Under the pieces are notes generated by a model, which did not search any database, was not told where the DNA came from, and worked only from the letters and a program-made list of their open reading frames with translations. DNA of 64,000 nucleotides from Strigamia acuminata (Eukaryota; Arthropoda; Chilopoda; Geophilomorpha; Linotaeniidae): contig OX442323.1 of NCBI GenBank assembly GCA_949358305.1, positions 8,742,001-8,806,000 on the forward strand, written 5' to 3'. A program made the position numbers and the translations under genes. Of the stretch, positions 43,186 to 54,776 are shown piece after piece. How positions within the stretch are numbered: the stretch's first letter is position 1; the number at the start of each line of letters is the position of its first letter.

Positions 43186-44459
43186 TTTTAATGAGGGACA
43201 GGATAATTTGCGGAACCGCGGAACTGGCGGAACAGGCGGAACCGATGGGTTTGAGGAAAACCTGGAATCGCCAATTCTGCGGAAACGGCGGAACGGCGGA
43301 ACAAGCTGAACAAGCTGATCGGGAGAAAATAAAATTTGTAAATTACTGTTGTGTTCGTGGTTGGATACTGGCACGTAGAAATATATATAAAAATATATAT
43401 TAGAACAAAAAAATAAAATAAATAAACGAGTGGGTTTTGTTTTAATGTATTAATTTTTCTTGATTTGAAAAAAACAATGTACCACTATGTTGTAAAAAAT
43501 CTCCCATTAAACAGATAGATACTAATTGCTAGGAATAAATCATTTATTAGAGAATGCCATATTCACACTGAGCTCATGTTTGAAATTGATTTCGTTTAAA
43601 CGCCTAATTTTTTAAGCTTTTTACGTTAAATTTTTTTTAAAAAAGCAACCGTAATTACGTGTTAAGCTAATTTTAAAAAGTTGTAAATCTTTTTGCAGTT
43701 GCAAGTAGATAAATTTTATGTAGTTCTTGTTATTTTTTTTTAAACCTTACAAAATACTCGTAGTTGATTAATTTCACTGAGACTATAACTGCTGGATGTC
43801 ATGGGGAGTTTTTCACATTAAGTGTTAAAATATTTTCAACAAATCAGTTCTGAATTTTGGATTTTGGGGCTTTTGGTAGGGCATTTAAATTGATGTATCA
43901 AATTAGTCATAACTTATCAAATTGAAACAAAAACATCGAAAACAAAGAATATCCAACTCGTTACCTTGGAATTTGTAATTTTGTAAGATTGCTTTTGTAA
44001 ATTTTAATTTTTAATTTTAATTAATTTTTGCCTGACCTCCATAGCTATTGTTCAGCCGTTCCGCCGTTTCCGCAGAATTGGCGATTCTGTGGAAACGACG
44101 GAACGGTGGAACTAGATTGTTTCATTGCCAAATTCCGCTGAACAAGCTGAAATATTGTGATCAGGCCAAAAAAATATCAAAATTAAACAAAAGTTTAATT
44201 AAATAAAAATTACCAAAAACAAAAATAAATAAAAATCAATAAAAATAAAAATAAATAAAAATAACCCAAAATAAAAGTACGATTGAAGTTTTGATACTAA
44301 ATAATCTTATTTATTTATCATTTTATCACGAGTTTTGTGCCTAAAAAATTAGATTTTATGCCTAACTTTCGTTTTTTTCAATAAAAATAGTTTTTCCGTT
44401 TGATAAATTCGTTTTAAACCGATGCAAATTTATTAATTGAGACTAAAAATTGATTTTGG

Positions 44460-44825
44460 CAAAAAAATTGATTTTTGGTGAAAAATTTCATTTTTGGTGA
44501 AAAATTTCATTTTTGGTGAAAAATTTCATTTTTGGTGAAAAATTTCATTTTTGGTGAAAAATTTCATTTTTGGTGAAAAATTTCATTTTTGGAGAAAAAT
44601 TTCATTTTTGGTGAAAAATTTTATTTTTGGTGAAAAATTTCATTTTTGGTGAAAAATTTCATTTTTGGTGAAAAATTTCATTTTTGGTGAAAAATTTCAT
44701 TTTTGGTGAAAAATTTTATTTTTGGTGAAAAATTTCATTTTTGGTGAAAAATTTCATTTTTGGTGAAAAATTTCATTTTTGGTGAAAAAATTCATTTTTG
44801 GTGAAAAAATTCATTTTTGGTAAAA
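44460..44825. repeat. 20-bp tandem array, foldback core part 1
   Basis: About 18 units of GGTGAAAAATTTCATTTTT type, nearly perfect. Confidence 0.95.
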
Positions 44826-45075
44826 AAATTCAATTTTTTGAGTCAAAATTTAATTTTTTTCTGTCAAAATTCAATTTTTTGAGTCAAAATTTAATTTTTT
44901 TCTGTAAAAATTTAATTTTTTTCTGTCAAAATTTAATTTTTTTCTGTCAAAATTTAATTTTTTTCTGTCAAAATTTAATTTTTTTCTGTCAAAATTTAAG
45001 TTTTTTCAGTCAAAATTGAATTTTTTGACTCAAAAATCAATTTTCTGACTCAAAAAACCCTTTTTCGAACCACAA
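44826..45075. repeat. 22-bp tandem array, foldback core part 2
   Basis: Units of CTGTCAAAATTTAATTTTTT and variants with GAGTCAAAATT. A different unit from part 1 but with the same AAAATTnnATTTTT core. Confidence 0.9.
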
Positions 45076-45221
45076 ATGAATTTTTTGGTCAAAAATTCAT
45101 TTTTTTGGCCAAAAATTCATTTTTTTGGCCAAAAATTCATTTTTTTGGCCAAAAATTCATTTTTTTGGCCAAAAATTCATTTTTTTGGCCAAAAATTCAT
45201 TTTTTTGGCCAAAATCAATTT
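45076..45221. repeat. 21-bp tandem array, foldback core part 3
   Basis: Seven units of TTGGCCAAAAATTCATTTT type. TTGGCCAA is itself a palindrome. Confidence 0.95.
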
Positions 45222-45763
45222 TTTGTCTCAATTAATTAATTTGCATCGGTGTAAAACGAATTTATCAAACGGAAAAACCATTTTTATTGTAAAAAACAAA
45301 AGTTGGGCGTAAAATCTAATTTTTTAGGCACAAAACTCGTGATAAAATGATAAATAAATAAGATTATTTAGTATCAAAACTTCAATCGTACTTTTATTTT
45401 GGGTTATTTTTATTTATTTTTATTTTTGTTGATTTTTATTTATTTTTATTTTTGTTGATTTTTATTTATTTTTGTTTTTGGTTATTTCTATTTAATTAAA
45501 CTTTTGTTTAATTTTGATATTTTGATTACAATATTTCAGCTTGTTCAGCGGAATTTGGCAATGAAACAATCTAGTTCCGCCGTTCCGCCGTTTCCACAGA
45601 ATTGGCGATACCGGGTTTTCCACAAACCCATCGGTTCCGCCTGTTCCGCCAGTTCCGCGGTTCCGCAAATTATCCTGTCCCTTTTAATGAGCCAAAAGCG
45701 AGGGGAAATGCATTTTTCTTTTTTTGAGTTTTGATGATGGAGTGTTGGGAAAGCGAAACGTGT

Positions 45764-45796
45764 GTTTCTGACATAATTCGAAATTATGTCAGAAAC
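45764..45796. other. 15-bp-stem hairpin
   Basis: A 15-nt arm starting GTTTCTGACATAATT is followed by CGA and its exact reverse complement. It ends next to the CAGGGATGGATTAAG boundary of the following repeat region. Confidence 0.8.
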
Positions 45797-45935
45797 AGGG
45801 ATGGATTAAGAGGGGGCAAGGGTGCAAATGCCACCGGCTAAACCGATTCTAAAGGACCACCTTTTGTCCTTTCAGCGTTTCTTCAGATAAAAATACGTGT
45901 TTTTGTTCAGAAATTAATTTTTTTGGGTCTGGAAA

Positions 45936-46180
45936 TACATATTTTTGCATGAAAATACATATTTTTGCATGAAAATACATATTTTTGCATGAAAATACAT
46001 ATTTTTGCATGAAAATACATATTTTTGCATGAAAATACATATTTTTGCATGAAAATACATATTTTTGCATGAAAATACATATTTTTGCATGAAAATACAT
46101 ATTTTTGCATGAAAATACATATTTTTGCATAAAAATGCATATTTTTGCATGAAAATGCATATTTTTGCATGAAAATGCAT
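45936..46180. repeat. 20-bp tandem array
   Basis: Twelve near-identical units of GCATGAAAATACATATTTTT. Long open frames on the reverse strand here are products of the repeat. Confidence 0.97.
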
Positions 46181-46700
46181 TTTTACAAGTGAAAATCTTT
46201 GAAAATTGCATTTTTACAAGTGAAAATCTTTAAAAATTGCATTTTTACAAGTGAAAATCTTTGAAAATTGCATTTTTACAAGTGAAAATCTTTAAAAATT
46301 GCATTTTTACAAGTGAAAATCTTTGAAAATTGCATTTTTACAAGTGAAAATCTTTAAAAATTGCATTTTTACAAGTGAAAATCTTTGAAAATTGCATTTT
46401 TACAAGTGAAAATCTTTGAAAATTGCATTTTTACAAGTGAAAATCTTTGAAAATTGCATTTTTACAAGTGAAAATCTTTGAAAATTGCATTTTTACAAGT
46501 GAAAATCTTTAAAAATTGCATTTTTACAAGTGAAAATCTTTGAAAATTGCATTTTTACAAGTGAAAATCTTTGAAAATTGCATTTTTACAAGTGAAAATC
46601 TTTGAAAATTGCATTTTTACAAGTGAAAATCTTTGTTTTTACAAGTGAAAATCTTTGTTTTTACAAGTGAAAATCTTTGTTTTTACAAGTGAAAATCTTT
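46181..46700. repeat. 31-bp tandem array
   Basis: About 15 units whose core is ACAAGTGAAAATCTTTGAAA followed by a GCATTTTT end. It grades into shorter ACGTGAAAATCCATTATT units to about 46840. Confidence 0.95.
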
Positions 46701-46869
46701 GTTTTTACGTGAAAATGCATTATTTTACGTGAAAATCCATTATTAACGTGAAAATCCATTATTCACGTGAAAATCCATTATTCACGTGAAAATCCATTAT
46801 TTCACGTAAAAATGCTTTTTTTTCACGTGAAAATGCATTGTGTTGCAAGTGCTCCGGCCACGATAATTT

Positions 46870-47955
46870 CAAAAGGTTAATTGAACTGATATAAATAACG
46901 AAAGACTTTTATTTTTACTTTTCGTCTCGTCTCAATTCTCGTCACATTCTCACGCCTCACTTCACTAGGCTTTCACATTTATCACGGTTGACAAGTTGAC
47001 ATGATACGACAATCTTGACGTGTATTCAATCTACAGAAAGCCGCGCACCGCCTTAATACAATTTACAAGTTAAAAAAATAAAAAAAATAAATAAATCCGC
47101 TCGCACGCGCCGAAAATTGCAGCCAAACTGCTTTCCGCAACGTCGAATAAAATTAAACAAAACAAACAAAACACTCGCGTGTCATGTGACATTTTATTAG
47201 TGCAAACAGTTTTTGTAATTTGTTGACGAGCGCAATTTGTATTTCCACAAGCAAAACAACTTTGCGTGATGTTTATTCACGAGGAAATTGAAAGAAACTC
47301 TCGGAATTCATCCAGATAAATGATCGATTTGGTCCCTCAAGTTGCCACCACTTGTGTTGCGAGTGGAAGCGATAAAAGACAACCCGTTTGCACGCAGCGA
47401 CGCTAAAAAACAGCGGCCGATCGGCGCTAGAGTGCGGGCCATGTCGTTTTATGGCGCCACGCTTTTTGTCTTCGTTGATGGCTGCAGCTGTCGTGAATTG
47501 TAAATAAACGGGTGATAAGGGAGCCAGCACATCCCGGTCAATTGAAATGCGATAAGTAATAAACACAATTTCTTCCTCCATTTCTTTTTATCTTAAATAA
47601 ACAGAACGAGCGCGTGGTAATTTATATTTAAAGAGTTTGAGGTTTTTTTGCGAGAGGATTCGAGACAATTTATGCGGACGTTCTGCGAAATATAAAGTTT
47701 GGAGTTGGCGGAATCAACCTTGATCTCTGACACTTCTTTTGTGCCAATTATTGGGAAGCGTTTTCTAATCATGTCACGAGATAAAGGTCACGAGACCACC
47801 ATTCTAAGGACTATTTACACACCCGAGAGAACCATAAATCAAAATACATGTCCACACTTGCAGTGTTCATTGCACATTTCATCAAAATAAATCTCGCAAT
47901 TTTTATCGTGAAAACTTTATGTAGGCTAAAACTAATTTTCTCTTTGATTAAATTC
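46870..47955. other. Intergenic
   Basis: No convincing gene; short open frames have no splice or family support. Confidence 0.5.
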
Positions 47956-48009
47956 AGAGACAGATCTAGGAGGGTCAGGGGGTCATGGCCAGTTCTCTTG
48001 AGCAAAGGA

Positions 48010-48600
48010 AAAATTCATTGATTTGGACCAAAATTTAATTTTTTGGATCGAAAATTCATTTGGTTGGACCGAAAATTAATTTGTTTGGACCTAAAATTTA
48101 TTTTTTTGGGCCAAAAAATCCCAAAATTAATTTTTTTGGGCCAAAAAATTCCAAAATTAATTTTTTTGGGCCAAAAAATCCCAAAATTAGTTTTTTTGGG
48201 CCAAAAAATCCAAAAATTAATTTTTTTGGGCCAAAAAATCCCAAAATTTATTTTTTTGGGCCAAAAAATCCCAAAATTTATTTTTTTGGGCCAAAAAATC
48301 CCAAAATTCATTTTTTTGGGCCAAAAAATCCCAAAATTAATTTTTTTGGGCCAAAAAAATCCCAAAATTAATTTTTTTTGGGCCGAAAATTTATTTTTTT
48401 GGGCAGAAAATCTCAGAATTAATTTTTTTGGGCCAAAAAATCCCAAAATTCATTTTTTTTGGCCAAAAAATCCCAAAATTAATTTTTTTGGCCCAAAAAA
48501 ATCCCAAAATTAATTTTTTTGGGCCAAAAATTTATTTTTTTGGGCAAAAAATCTCAGAATTAATTTTTTTGGGCCAAAAATTTAATTTTTTGATTAACAA
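48010..48600. repeat. 30-bp tandem array
   Basis: About 16 units built from GGGCCAAAAAATCCCAAAAT plus TAATTTTTTT. A possible TIR-like pair flanks it (CAGAGACAGATCTAGG at about 47957 and the inverse of GGGGCGGGTCCAGGAAGC at about 48735), but the match is weak. Confidence 0.93.
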
Positions 48601-48759
48601 TTTGTATTTAGCCCCATCATAAACATCCAATTTTCAGCCCAAAACATCCAATTTTAAGCCTAAAACATCCGATAATTAACCAAAAACATTCAGTTCGAAA
48701 AATTGAACTAAATAAATGGCCACCCCTCACATTAGCTTCCTGGACCCGCCCCTAATTAA

Positions 48760-49353
48760 ATTTAATATGCTTATATAAAACCACATAGACATAATTAAAA
48801 TCGACGCGACTTTAAAAGAATGTCGAGTTTCTTTGAAAAGAGGTGAACGAACTTTCCCTTAGAAAACAAAATGATGAAATCCCCAGAGGTGCATTTTCTT
48901 TTTTAACAGCGCGCGGTAAAGTTTGCGAGGCGTAATGAATTGAGGCGGCCCATAAACACTAAAAACGCACATAATGGGTGCAAAGAGAACGCAGAAAATG
49001 CATTATTTCAACAGTGAAATATGTGTCCCGCTTCCAATTGATTTGTGCGAACGTCCTAGATTGTTTCACATTGTGTAACAGTGTGTAATCAGGTCGAAAA
49101 AACGTATATTGGCAATCGATTTGCCTTAGTTCGTTTGTAGTTCAAGGTTGCGAAATCCAAATTGGTTTAGCACGATGATACATGCAGATTTATGGGCTAT
49201 TTGTTTCTTAATTACCAGCTAGGAAGAGAAAGGAACTGTTTTCCACGAAAGTTTAATTGAGACGGAGTGTTCATAAAAGACAAGTTTCAATTTGGAAGCG
49301 CAATTCGCTCGATGAGGTGATTTTAAAGTGCGGGAGAAATTTATTTATGTGTT
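48760..49353. other. Intergenic
   Basis: Nothing recognised. Confidence 0.5.
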
Positions 49354-50031
49354 TGTCACGGGCAGGTTACCCACCCTTCTTTTTTTATTCATTTTCTACT
49401 TAGACTGACCCAATCTTAAGTTCTCTTATTTTTTCCCAATCTTTCTTATCATCTCAGATTGATGATTCACCTATTAATACATGCGCAGCTTCATTGCGCG
49501 CATCTTATTATTTCCAACAATTAAACTTATTTTATACCTTTCACCCCCTTCACCCCTTCTCTTAAACCAGACCAGATGACTCAGTTTACCTCGTCACTGT
49601 CTGCACAATCTCAACACACTTCTCATACCTCTTTCAACGAGTTAAGACCTCTGAGATTGAACTGAGATTGTCAACCTTTAGTTTAATATTGCGTCTTAAC
49701 ACGCGCACTTCAATTTAACTCTTAATAGCGCCTCTTTTTGCCCATCTTTTATCACTTCGCATGCCTGTGACATTCTACGCCCACCCGCTTATGAATTACA
49801 CTGCGCATACTCATTCTTTTTAAACGTAAAGACCCACAACGTGAGATTGAGCCCGTCGAATATAAATAATGTGTGTTACAGCGAGCTTAGGTTTATTCAC
49901 CGTCCGATATCCGCATCTGACGACGGCACAAAACGAGTAAATCTACGAACTTTGCCCACTGGTTTGCGCTACATTCACCTTGCACGTAAATTCAGATCAA
50001 ATTAACTAAACATCTAAGTTGATTCGTAACA
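49354..50031 (+). repeat. Solo LTR, 678 bp
   Basis: Begins TGTCACGGGC and ends TTCGTAACA (TG...CA), with the 4-bp direct repeat TGTT on both sides (49350-49353 and 50032-50035). It has a TATA-like TATAAATAAT near 49861. It is not similar to the LTRs at 5461 and 34391. No internal retroelement sequence is next to it. Confidence 0.65.
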
Positions 50032-50035
50032 TGTT

Positions 50036-53000
50036 TTTATAAAGTTTGGGTTGTTTTGGGGTGAGAAAAATGCGATTTTCGTTTGGTTTTGTGTTGTGTC
50101 ACATGTTTGGTTTGGCTTGATTTAATCTGTCAGTGGGAGTGCTCCAATTAGAAGCGCTAATTTGGAGCGTTATATGATCGTTTTGACCTCGTTTTTGTAT
50201 CGGGAAATATTCATCGTGACGTTTATTTTGTGTGTAATGAGTGATGGATAAGGTGGATCGTAAATTTGATTTGTAAATGTCGAAAGGAAAATGTTTAGCG
50301 GTTGGGAATCTGATTTTAGTTATTGATTTTCGATCTCCGTCAAATAAATTCGATATTTTGTGCTGTCTACGTCATGAAGAGGTATTTTTTTATTTATTGG
50401 ATTTAAATTACAGGATGGTATTGATTTATTGGTTTATTTTGTGGTTACGAAACTCTGAATATCTCAACAACAAGTCAACACAACAAGCTGTTGCATAACC
50501 CTAATGACAATGGGGAGGTTTGGTTAGGTGGCAACAGATGGCGTGAGCTGTCGGTGTGCCAGTATTTACACTATAGATTTTTCTCTCTCGGTTATTACTC
50601 AAATTAAACCCATAATTATGTCTCATTTATACGTGGAAAGATCTTATCGGTTTTTCGTTTTTAAAGCGTGAAAAAATCTCGGTCTTGTCGGAGATTTTTC
50701 AAAATAAAAACGACGTTTCGTAATTTGGATACAAAATTCCATTTTAGGCCTAAATAAGCAAACAAAAATGAATAAATAAAGTGTGTACTTTTTATGAATG
50801 AACTCCTAGTATTTTTCTTGTGATTCTTGAATGCTGAAAAAATAAATAAATGAAAGGAAATAAAATCAATGCTGAATTTCCAATGTTTGCTTTCACCTGA
50901 ACTGAAAAGGACGACAATAGTGAACTATTTTTAGGCCTCAATAAAAGACTGGCAACAAGTTTGAACGAAGAAAAACCAGAAAATATAACACAAAAACATA
51001 AAGTAAAGTGATTTAACGAACATTTGACGCGACAGAAAGGATCTGGATTAATTTAATTAAGCCTAACGAGCAAAAACATGCTCGACAGGTGTCGCTGAGA
51101 GTTCTCCAATCGATCATATTTCGAGTGTATGACTCGAAATTACATCACATAACTTCCACTTCAGGCTATCCCTCGACCTTTCCACCCATTTTTCCATCAA
51201 ATTCACTCTTTTCCTTGACGAATACGAATACGGTTTGATTTCATTACGTTTATTTGATCAATTCAAGGCTGAAATTGTTCCAAAAAATTGTAAAAATGAA
51301 AAGAAATGGAATAAAGTTGAAAAATAACATTTTATTGAGTGAAATTTTGATACAATTGTCACATTTATTCACCTGTGGAACTATTTTCCACTTTTTATAC
51401 ATATATTTATTTTTTCTTTTCAATTTTCAGCGCAATCTTGTGGTCGGACTCGAAGATGTTTTCCTTTTTATTACATTTTTATGGTGACGAGCAACCTTGG
51501 GCTTTTCTTCTCTTTCTCCGGTCAGACAATCGATATCATCTACAACTTGTCCAGAAATCCCCACAGAACAATACACACTTGATTAAAACTAAATCTAAAT
51601 TGTCCCGCTCTAATTTAATCCAAAAAGAAACAACAACACATTAAACATTCACTAGAAATCGACAAATTTCCAATTTAAAATCCATTCCAGCTCAAATTGT
51701 CCGCTCATTGACACGAATTTTTCGCGATGTAGGCTTAAAAACATCTAAATGGTCATTTATTTCTACACAATTTGTATTTTAATACGTTTATATTGGTAAA
51801 TATTAGGTAAGATGAAAAGTAAATCTTGTTTCTCGTTTGAAATCTCGTTAAACTTGGCCTTGGTTGTGTGATTCAATCGCGGTTCCGGTCTCCCGGGAGC
51901 GGATCGCGCAAGACATCGCGTGTGTAGTGATCTCCCTGTAGGTGTCATTTCTCTACTATTTATAGCGCTACTACTTTTTTATTCAATGGGGAAACTCGCG
52001 TCAATATTTGTCGAGTTTGTTGCACTTTTAAATCAATAAAGCTATTTATAGTTGATGGAGAAATATTATAAATGAAAGGGCGAAATTGTTTATGTTTTTT
52101 GTGTCGATTGCGCCGCAATAAAATGCTTTTTTCTCGATGGCGCGAGACCGGTGCGAAAAGATGAAAAGCCTTGTTTTTGAACTGAGTGCGAGTCATTTGC
52201 TGAGAAAAATTGCTCTTTCTTGAAAAGTTTATGGCGTAGACGCGATGTGGACTGAAGGTCTTGGGTTCGGGCCAAACTACGCCGAAATGTCGACGTTTTC
52301 GACGTTTTTTCCGTTTCTTTTCACGTTTGCAAGTTGGATTTTTAATTATACGGTTTGTATTTGCATTATAAAAGGTTTGTTTACTCTATTTATCGTCTTG
52401 CACGAGTTGGAAGCAATAAAACGGAGTGCGGCGATGCGAAGCAGTTGAAGCCGAAATTGCGCGCAGGAAAAGCCCGACTTCCGGGGGAGCTTTGGGATTT
52501 GAAAAAGACATGAAAGAGATTTTTTATTTTTATTTTTTTTATTATTATTTTTTATTATTTGTGGATTTTTTTTTCCGTTGAAATCCGTCGCATCGCATCA
52601 CGAAAAGCTATTCTTAGCCCGTTTTTAAATTTCATCTTTCATAATTTTCTTCAACACCTGGATTAACGATAAAGAGGTTTGCGTATCCTAGCAACCGGAT
52701 GACGTCACTCTCGGGAGTTTTGTTACCCGGACGACGCGTGCAACAGGCTACGCGCTTAATGAAATAGTGTTTGCTCTCAATGAACCTCCATCAAACAATC
52801 AAAAATAAAAAAAAAATAAAAAAAAATAAAAATATATTTTTTAAAAAAAAATCCAGGAGTAAAAAGCGACACAAAGTCCATTGAAATTGATTGCCGGAAA
52901 TGACATCGAATGCGGGCCATTAATCTCCGATAAACGGCGAATTCCAAGGTTTCAATAGAACACAAAGAAAAAGGGGAAATTAACCAACGTTTTAATATAG

Positions 53001-53218
53001 GATTTATTGCTTATTACGATAGAATTTCGATGTACACAAGAAAAAGAAAACACAACGAACACTCCGTCAAGAAAAGAAAGAAAGAAAAAACACACGTTAG
53101 AAATTAGAATTGATTAAATATAACGTTAACGAGCGCAATAAGCAATGCCCAATTTCACACACGCATTCGTAGTGTCGCCTTGGAGTATTATATACAAAAC
53201 TGCACATTTGTCGATGAA
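50036..53218. other. Intergenic, ending in the 3' UTR of the second RASD-like gene
   Basis: No supported coding sequence. 52683-52707 holds an X-box-like GTATCCTAGCAACC followed by a TGACGTCA. 52980-53218 probably belongs to the 3' UTR of the gene on the reverse strand. Confidence 0.5.
52683..52707. promoter_or_regulatory. X-box-like site followed by a CRE
   Basis: GTATCC-TA-GCAACC fits the RFX pattern and TGACGTCA (52700-52707) the CREB/ATF pattern, four bases apart. No start codon is near enough to name a target. Confidence 0.35.
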
Positions 53219-53908
53219 TTAAGAGATGACACAGTCCCGTTTGACGGCCTTGACGCCATGCAGGCGCGGCGGCGGCGTGAAATTGGGCAAGGACTGCCTG
53301 CGCTTGCGCACGGCCGGACTGAGCGCGTAGGGGACCTTGGCTTGGTTGAGGAGTTCCTTGAAGACGGCCACGATGTTGGTGTTGTTCTTGGCCGACGCTT
53401 CGACGAACCCGTTCTCCCAGTCGATCGTCACGATCGTCTCAGCCGTCTCGCGCTCCACCTGGCGCTTGTCGTCCGCCACGTCGCACTTGTTGCCCACGAC
53501 GACGAGCGGCGTGTTCTCCGCCCGCGTCGACAGGATCAACTCGCGCAGTTGGCGCACCTCTTCGAACGAGTTCTCGCGGTCCACCGCGTAGACCAGGATG
53601 AAGGCGTCCGCGTTCTGGATGGCCAGCTCGCGCATCGCCGGGTATTCGTTCGAGCCGGACGTGTCCATGATGTCCAGTTTGAGGGGGCAGCCGGACACGT
53701 TGTATTCGCCGCGGTGCAGTTCCTCCGCCGTCTCTTTGTAGTGCCCGACGAATTTGTCGTACAGGAACTGCGTGATGATGGCCGTTTTGCCAACTTTCGG
53801 GGGCCCGAGCACCACCACTCGGTATTGGTCTTTGCTTAGCTTGCTGCTGGGGGTGCCGGCCGCCGCCTCGTTCACGCTCGGCCCCTCCGTCTGACCGGGC
53901 CCGGGCAT
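53219..53908 (-). CDS. RASD/Dexras-like small GTPase 2
   Basis: 229 codons plus stop. G1 G-P-P-K-V-G-K-T, effector Thr in T-A-E-E-L-H-R, G3 D-T-S-G, G4 N-K-C-D, G5 S-A-K, and the CaaX end C-V-I-S, the same four residues as in mammalian RASD1. The frame is open upstream to 53977, but a splice acceptor (TTGCAG at 53971-53976) and the length of the paralogue at 38720 favour the ATG at 53908. A strong donor at 54487 (AAG|GTAAAA) suggests a 5' UTR intron of about 515 bp. Codons are GC-rich, like the paralogue's. Confidence 0.9.
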   Translation of the reverse strand: MPGPGQTEGPSVNEAAAGTPSSKLSKDQYRVVVLGPPKVGKTAIITQFLYDKFVGHYKETAEELHRGEYNVSGCPLKLDIMDTSGSNEYPAMRELAIQNADAFILVYAVDRENSFEEVRQLRELILSTRAENTPLVVVGNKCDVADDKRQVERETAETIVTIDWENGFVEASAKNNTNIVAVFKELLNQAKVPYALSPAVRKRRQSLPNFTPPPRLHGVKAVKRDCVIS

Positions 53909-54487
53909 CACGGCTACCGGGAGACTGAATTTGCGCGAGTTTCGTCGGATGGCGCTCGGGGAAAGCGCCACCTGCAAGGAAATAAGAAAAAAAACTTACG
54001 TTGTTAATTAAATTAAAGCGATTTTGGTGTTTTTGTCACTTTTACGTGCGCGGTTGGGAGTTCTCTCGAGCGATATGGGGGGGCACTTAACTCGCACATC
54101 TCGCTCTGTTGAGCAAATGCATTTCCGACATTTTCAGATTAATTAAGAAAATTCGAGTCTGTTCAAGGGTGCGCGACGAATGTGTGAACAACACAGCTGC
54201 CCATTTAGAAAAAAAAATTTAAATAATTATATTTATTTTCTCGAGCATTTCTTACAATTAAATTAATTTCTTGTATTTACTCGACACCAGATGTAGCAGA
54301 TGGCACGAGTACGCTCATCAGCGCACCACCTGTGCTCCTTATGCCGTGTTTACCTTTCCTTTTTAATCTTCACATCGAATTTCGGCCATAAAAATAAAAC
54401 CGCCCACATAAAAGCAAAACAAATTACAACGGGGCATTGACACGAACTACGAACCCGAAAGAAAATTTAAAAAAATATGATTTTACC

Positions 54488-54768
54488 TTACTATCGAGTG
54501 AATATCGGCGAGGCGACGTGGTGACGGCTCGGAGGGCAACGATTCGCGAGGGTAATGGTGGGCGTGCCACTGTAGCATCTGCGGGAAAAGTTCGAGGTTG
54601 CTGGGGGTCGGAGTCGGAGCAGAAGCCGCCGCACGCGCGCAAACACGAGTCGAAGAGACAACTAATAGTGTAAACAAGAGCGAGTTAGGAGGACAAGGCA
54701 GCACCGCGCGAGCGACGCGCACTGAGACCGAATCCGACTGCTTGCTGCGCTTTTATCGACGGCTTCCG
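54488..54768 (-). promoter_or_regulatory. Probable 5' UTR exon of RASD-like gene 2
   Basis: A GC-rich stretch on the reverse strand that ends in the donor at 54487 and begins somewhere below the CRE at 54769. The transcription start was not located. Confidence 0.5.
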
Positions 54769-54776
54769 TGACGTCA
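54769..54776. promoter_or_regulatory. Consensus CRE upstream of RASD-like gene 2
   Basis: TGACGTCA, upstream of the proposed 5' UTR exon; matches the CRE before paralogue 1. Confidence 0.55.

Larger units (their letters stand above)
43195..45681. mobile_element. Foldback-type element with satellite core and 9-bp target duplication
   Basis: The ends are inverted copies starting GGGACAGGATAATTTGCGG. TTTTAATGA is repeated directly outside both (43186-43194 and 45682-45690). The termini are made of short GC-rich GGCGGAAC units; the inner arms (about 44077-44450 against 45222-45617) are AT-rich and nearly complementary over more than 300 bp. Between them sit three tandem arrays. The left arm is interrupted at about 43326-44045 by DNA that is itself flanked by inverted copies of the GGAATT/CGCCAATTCTG stretch. 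There is no transposase frame, so it is non-autonomous. A 9-bp duplication fits Foldback or Mutator-like elements. Confidence 0.85.

Noticed and set aside
43161..43403. Forward frame rich in G-T-A-E-Q-A-E repeats
   Set aside because: Translation of the GGCGGAAC units in the foldback terminus.
44798..45312. Repetitive open frames in the foldback core
   Set aside because: Products of the tandem units, open in repeat DNA only.
45849..46211. Long open frames on the reverse strand with a Cys/Lys/Asn/Met/Phe repeat
   Set aside because: They are translations of the 20-bp array in all three frames; a period that is not a multiple of three gives the same long frames everywhere, without codon signal.
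47273..47581. 102-codon reverse frame
   Set aside because: No recognisable motif, no splice sites or paralogue to support it.
48015..48622. Overlapping long frames on both strands in the 30-bp array
   Set aside because: A 30-bp unit without stop codons keeps frames open on both strands; this is no evidence of coding.
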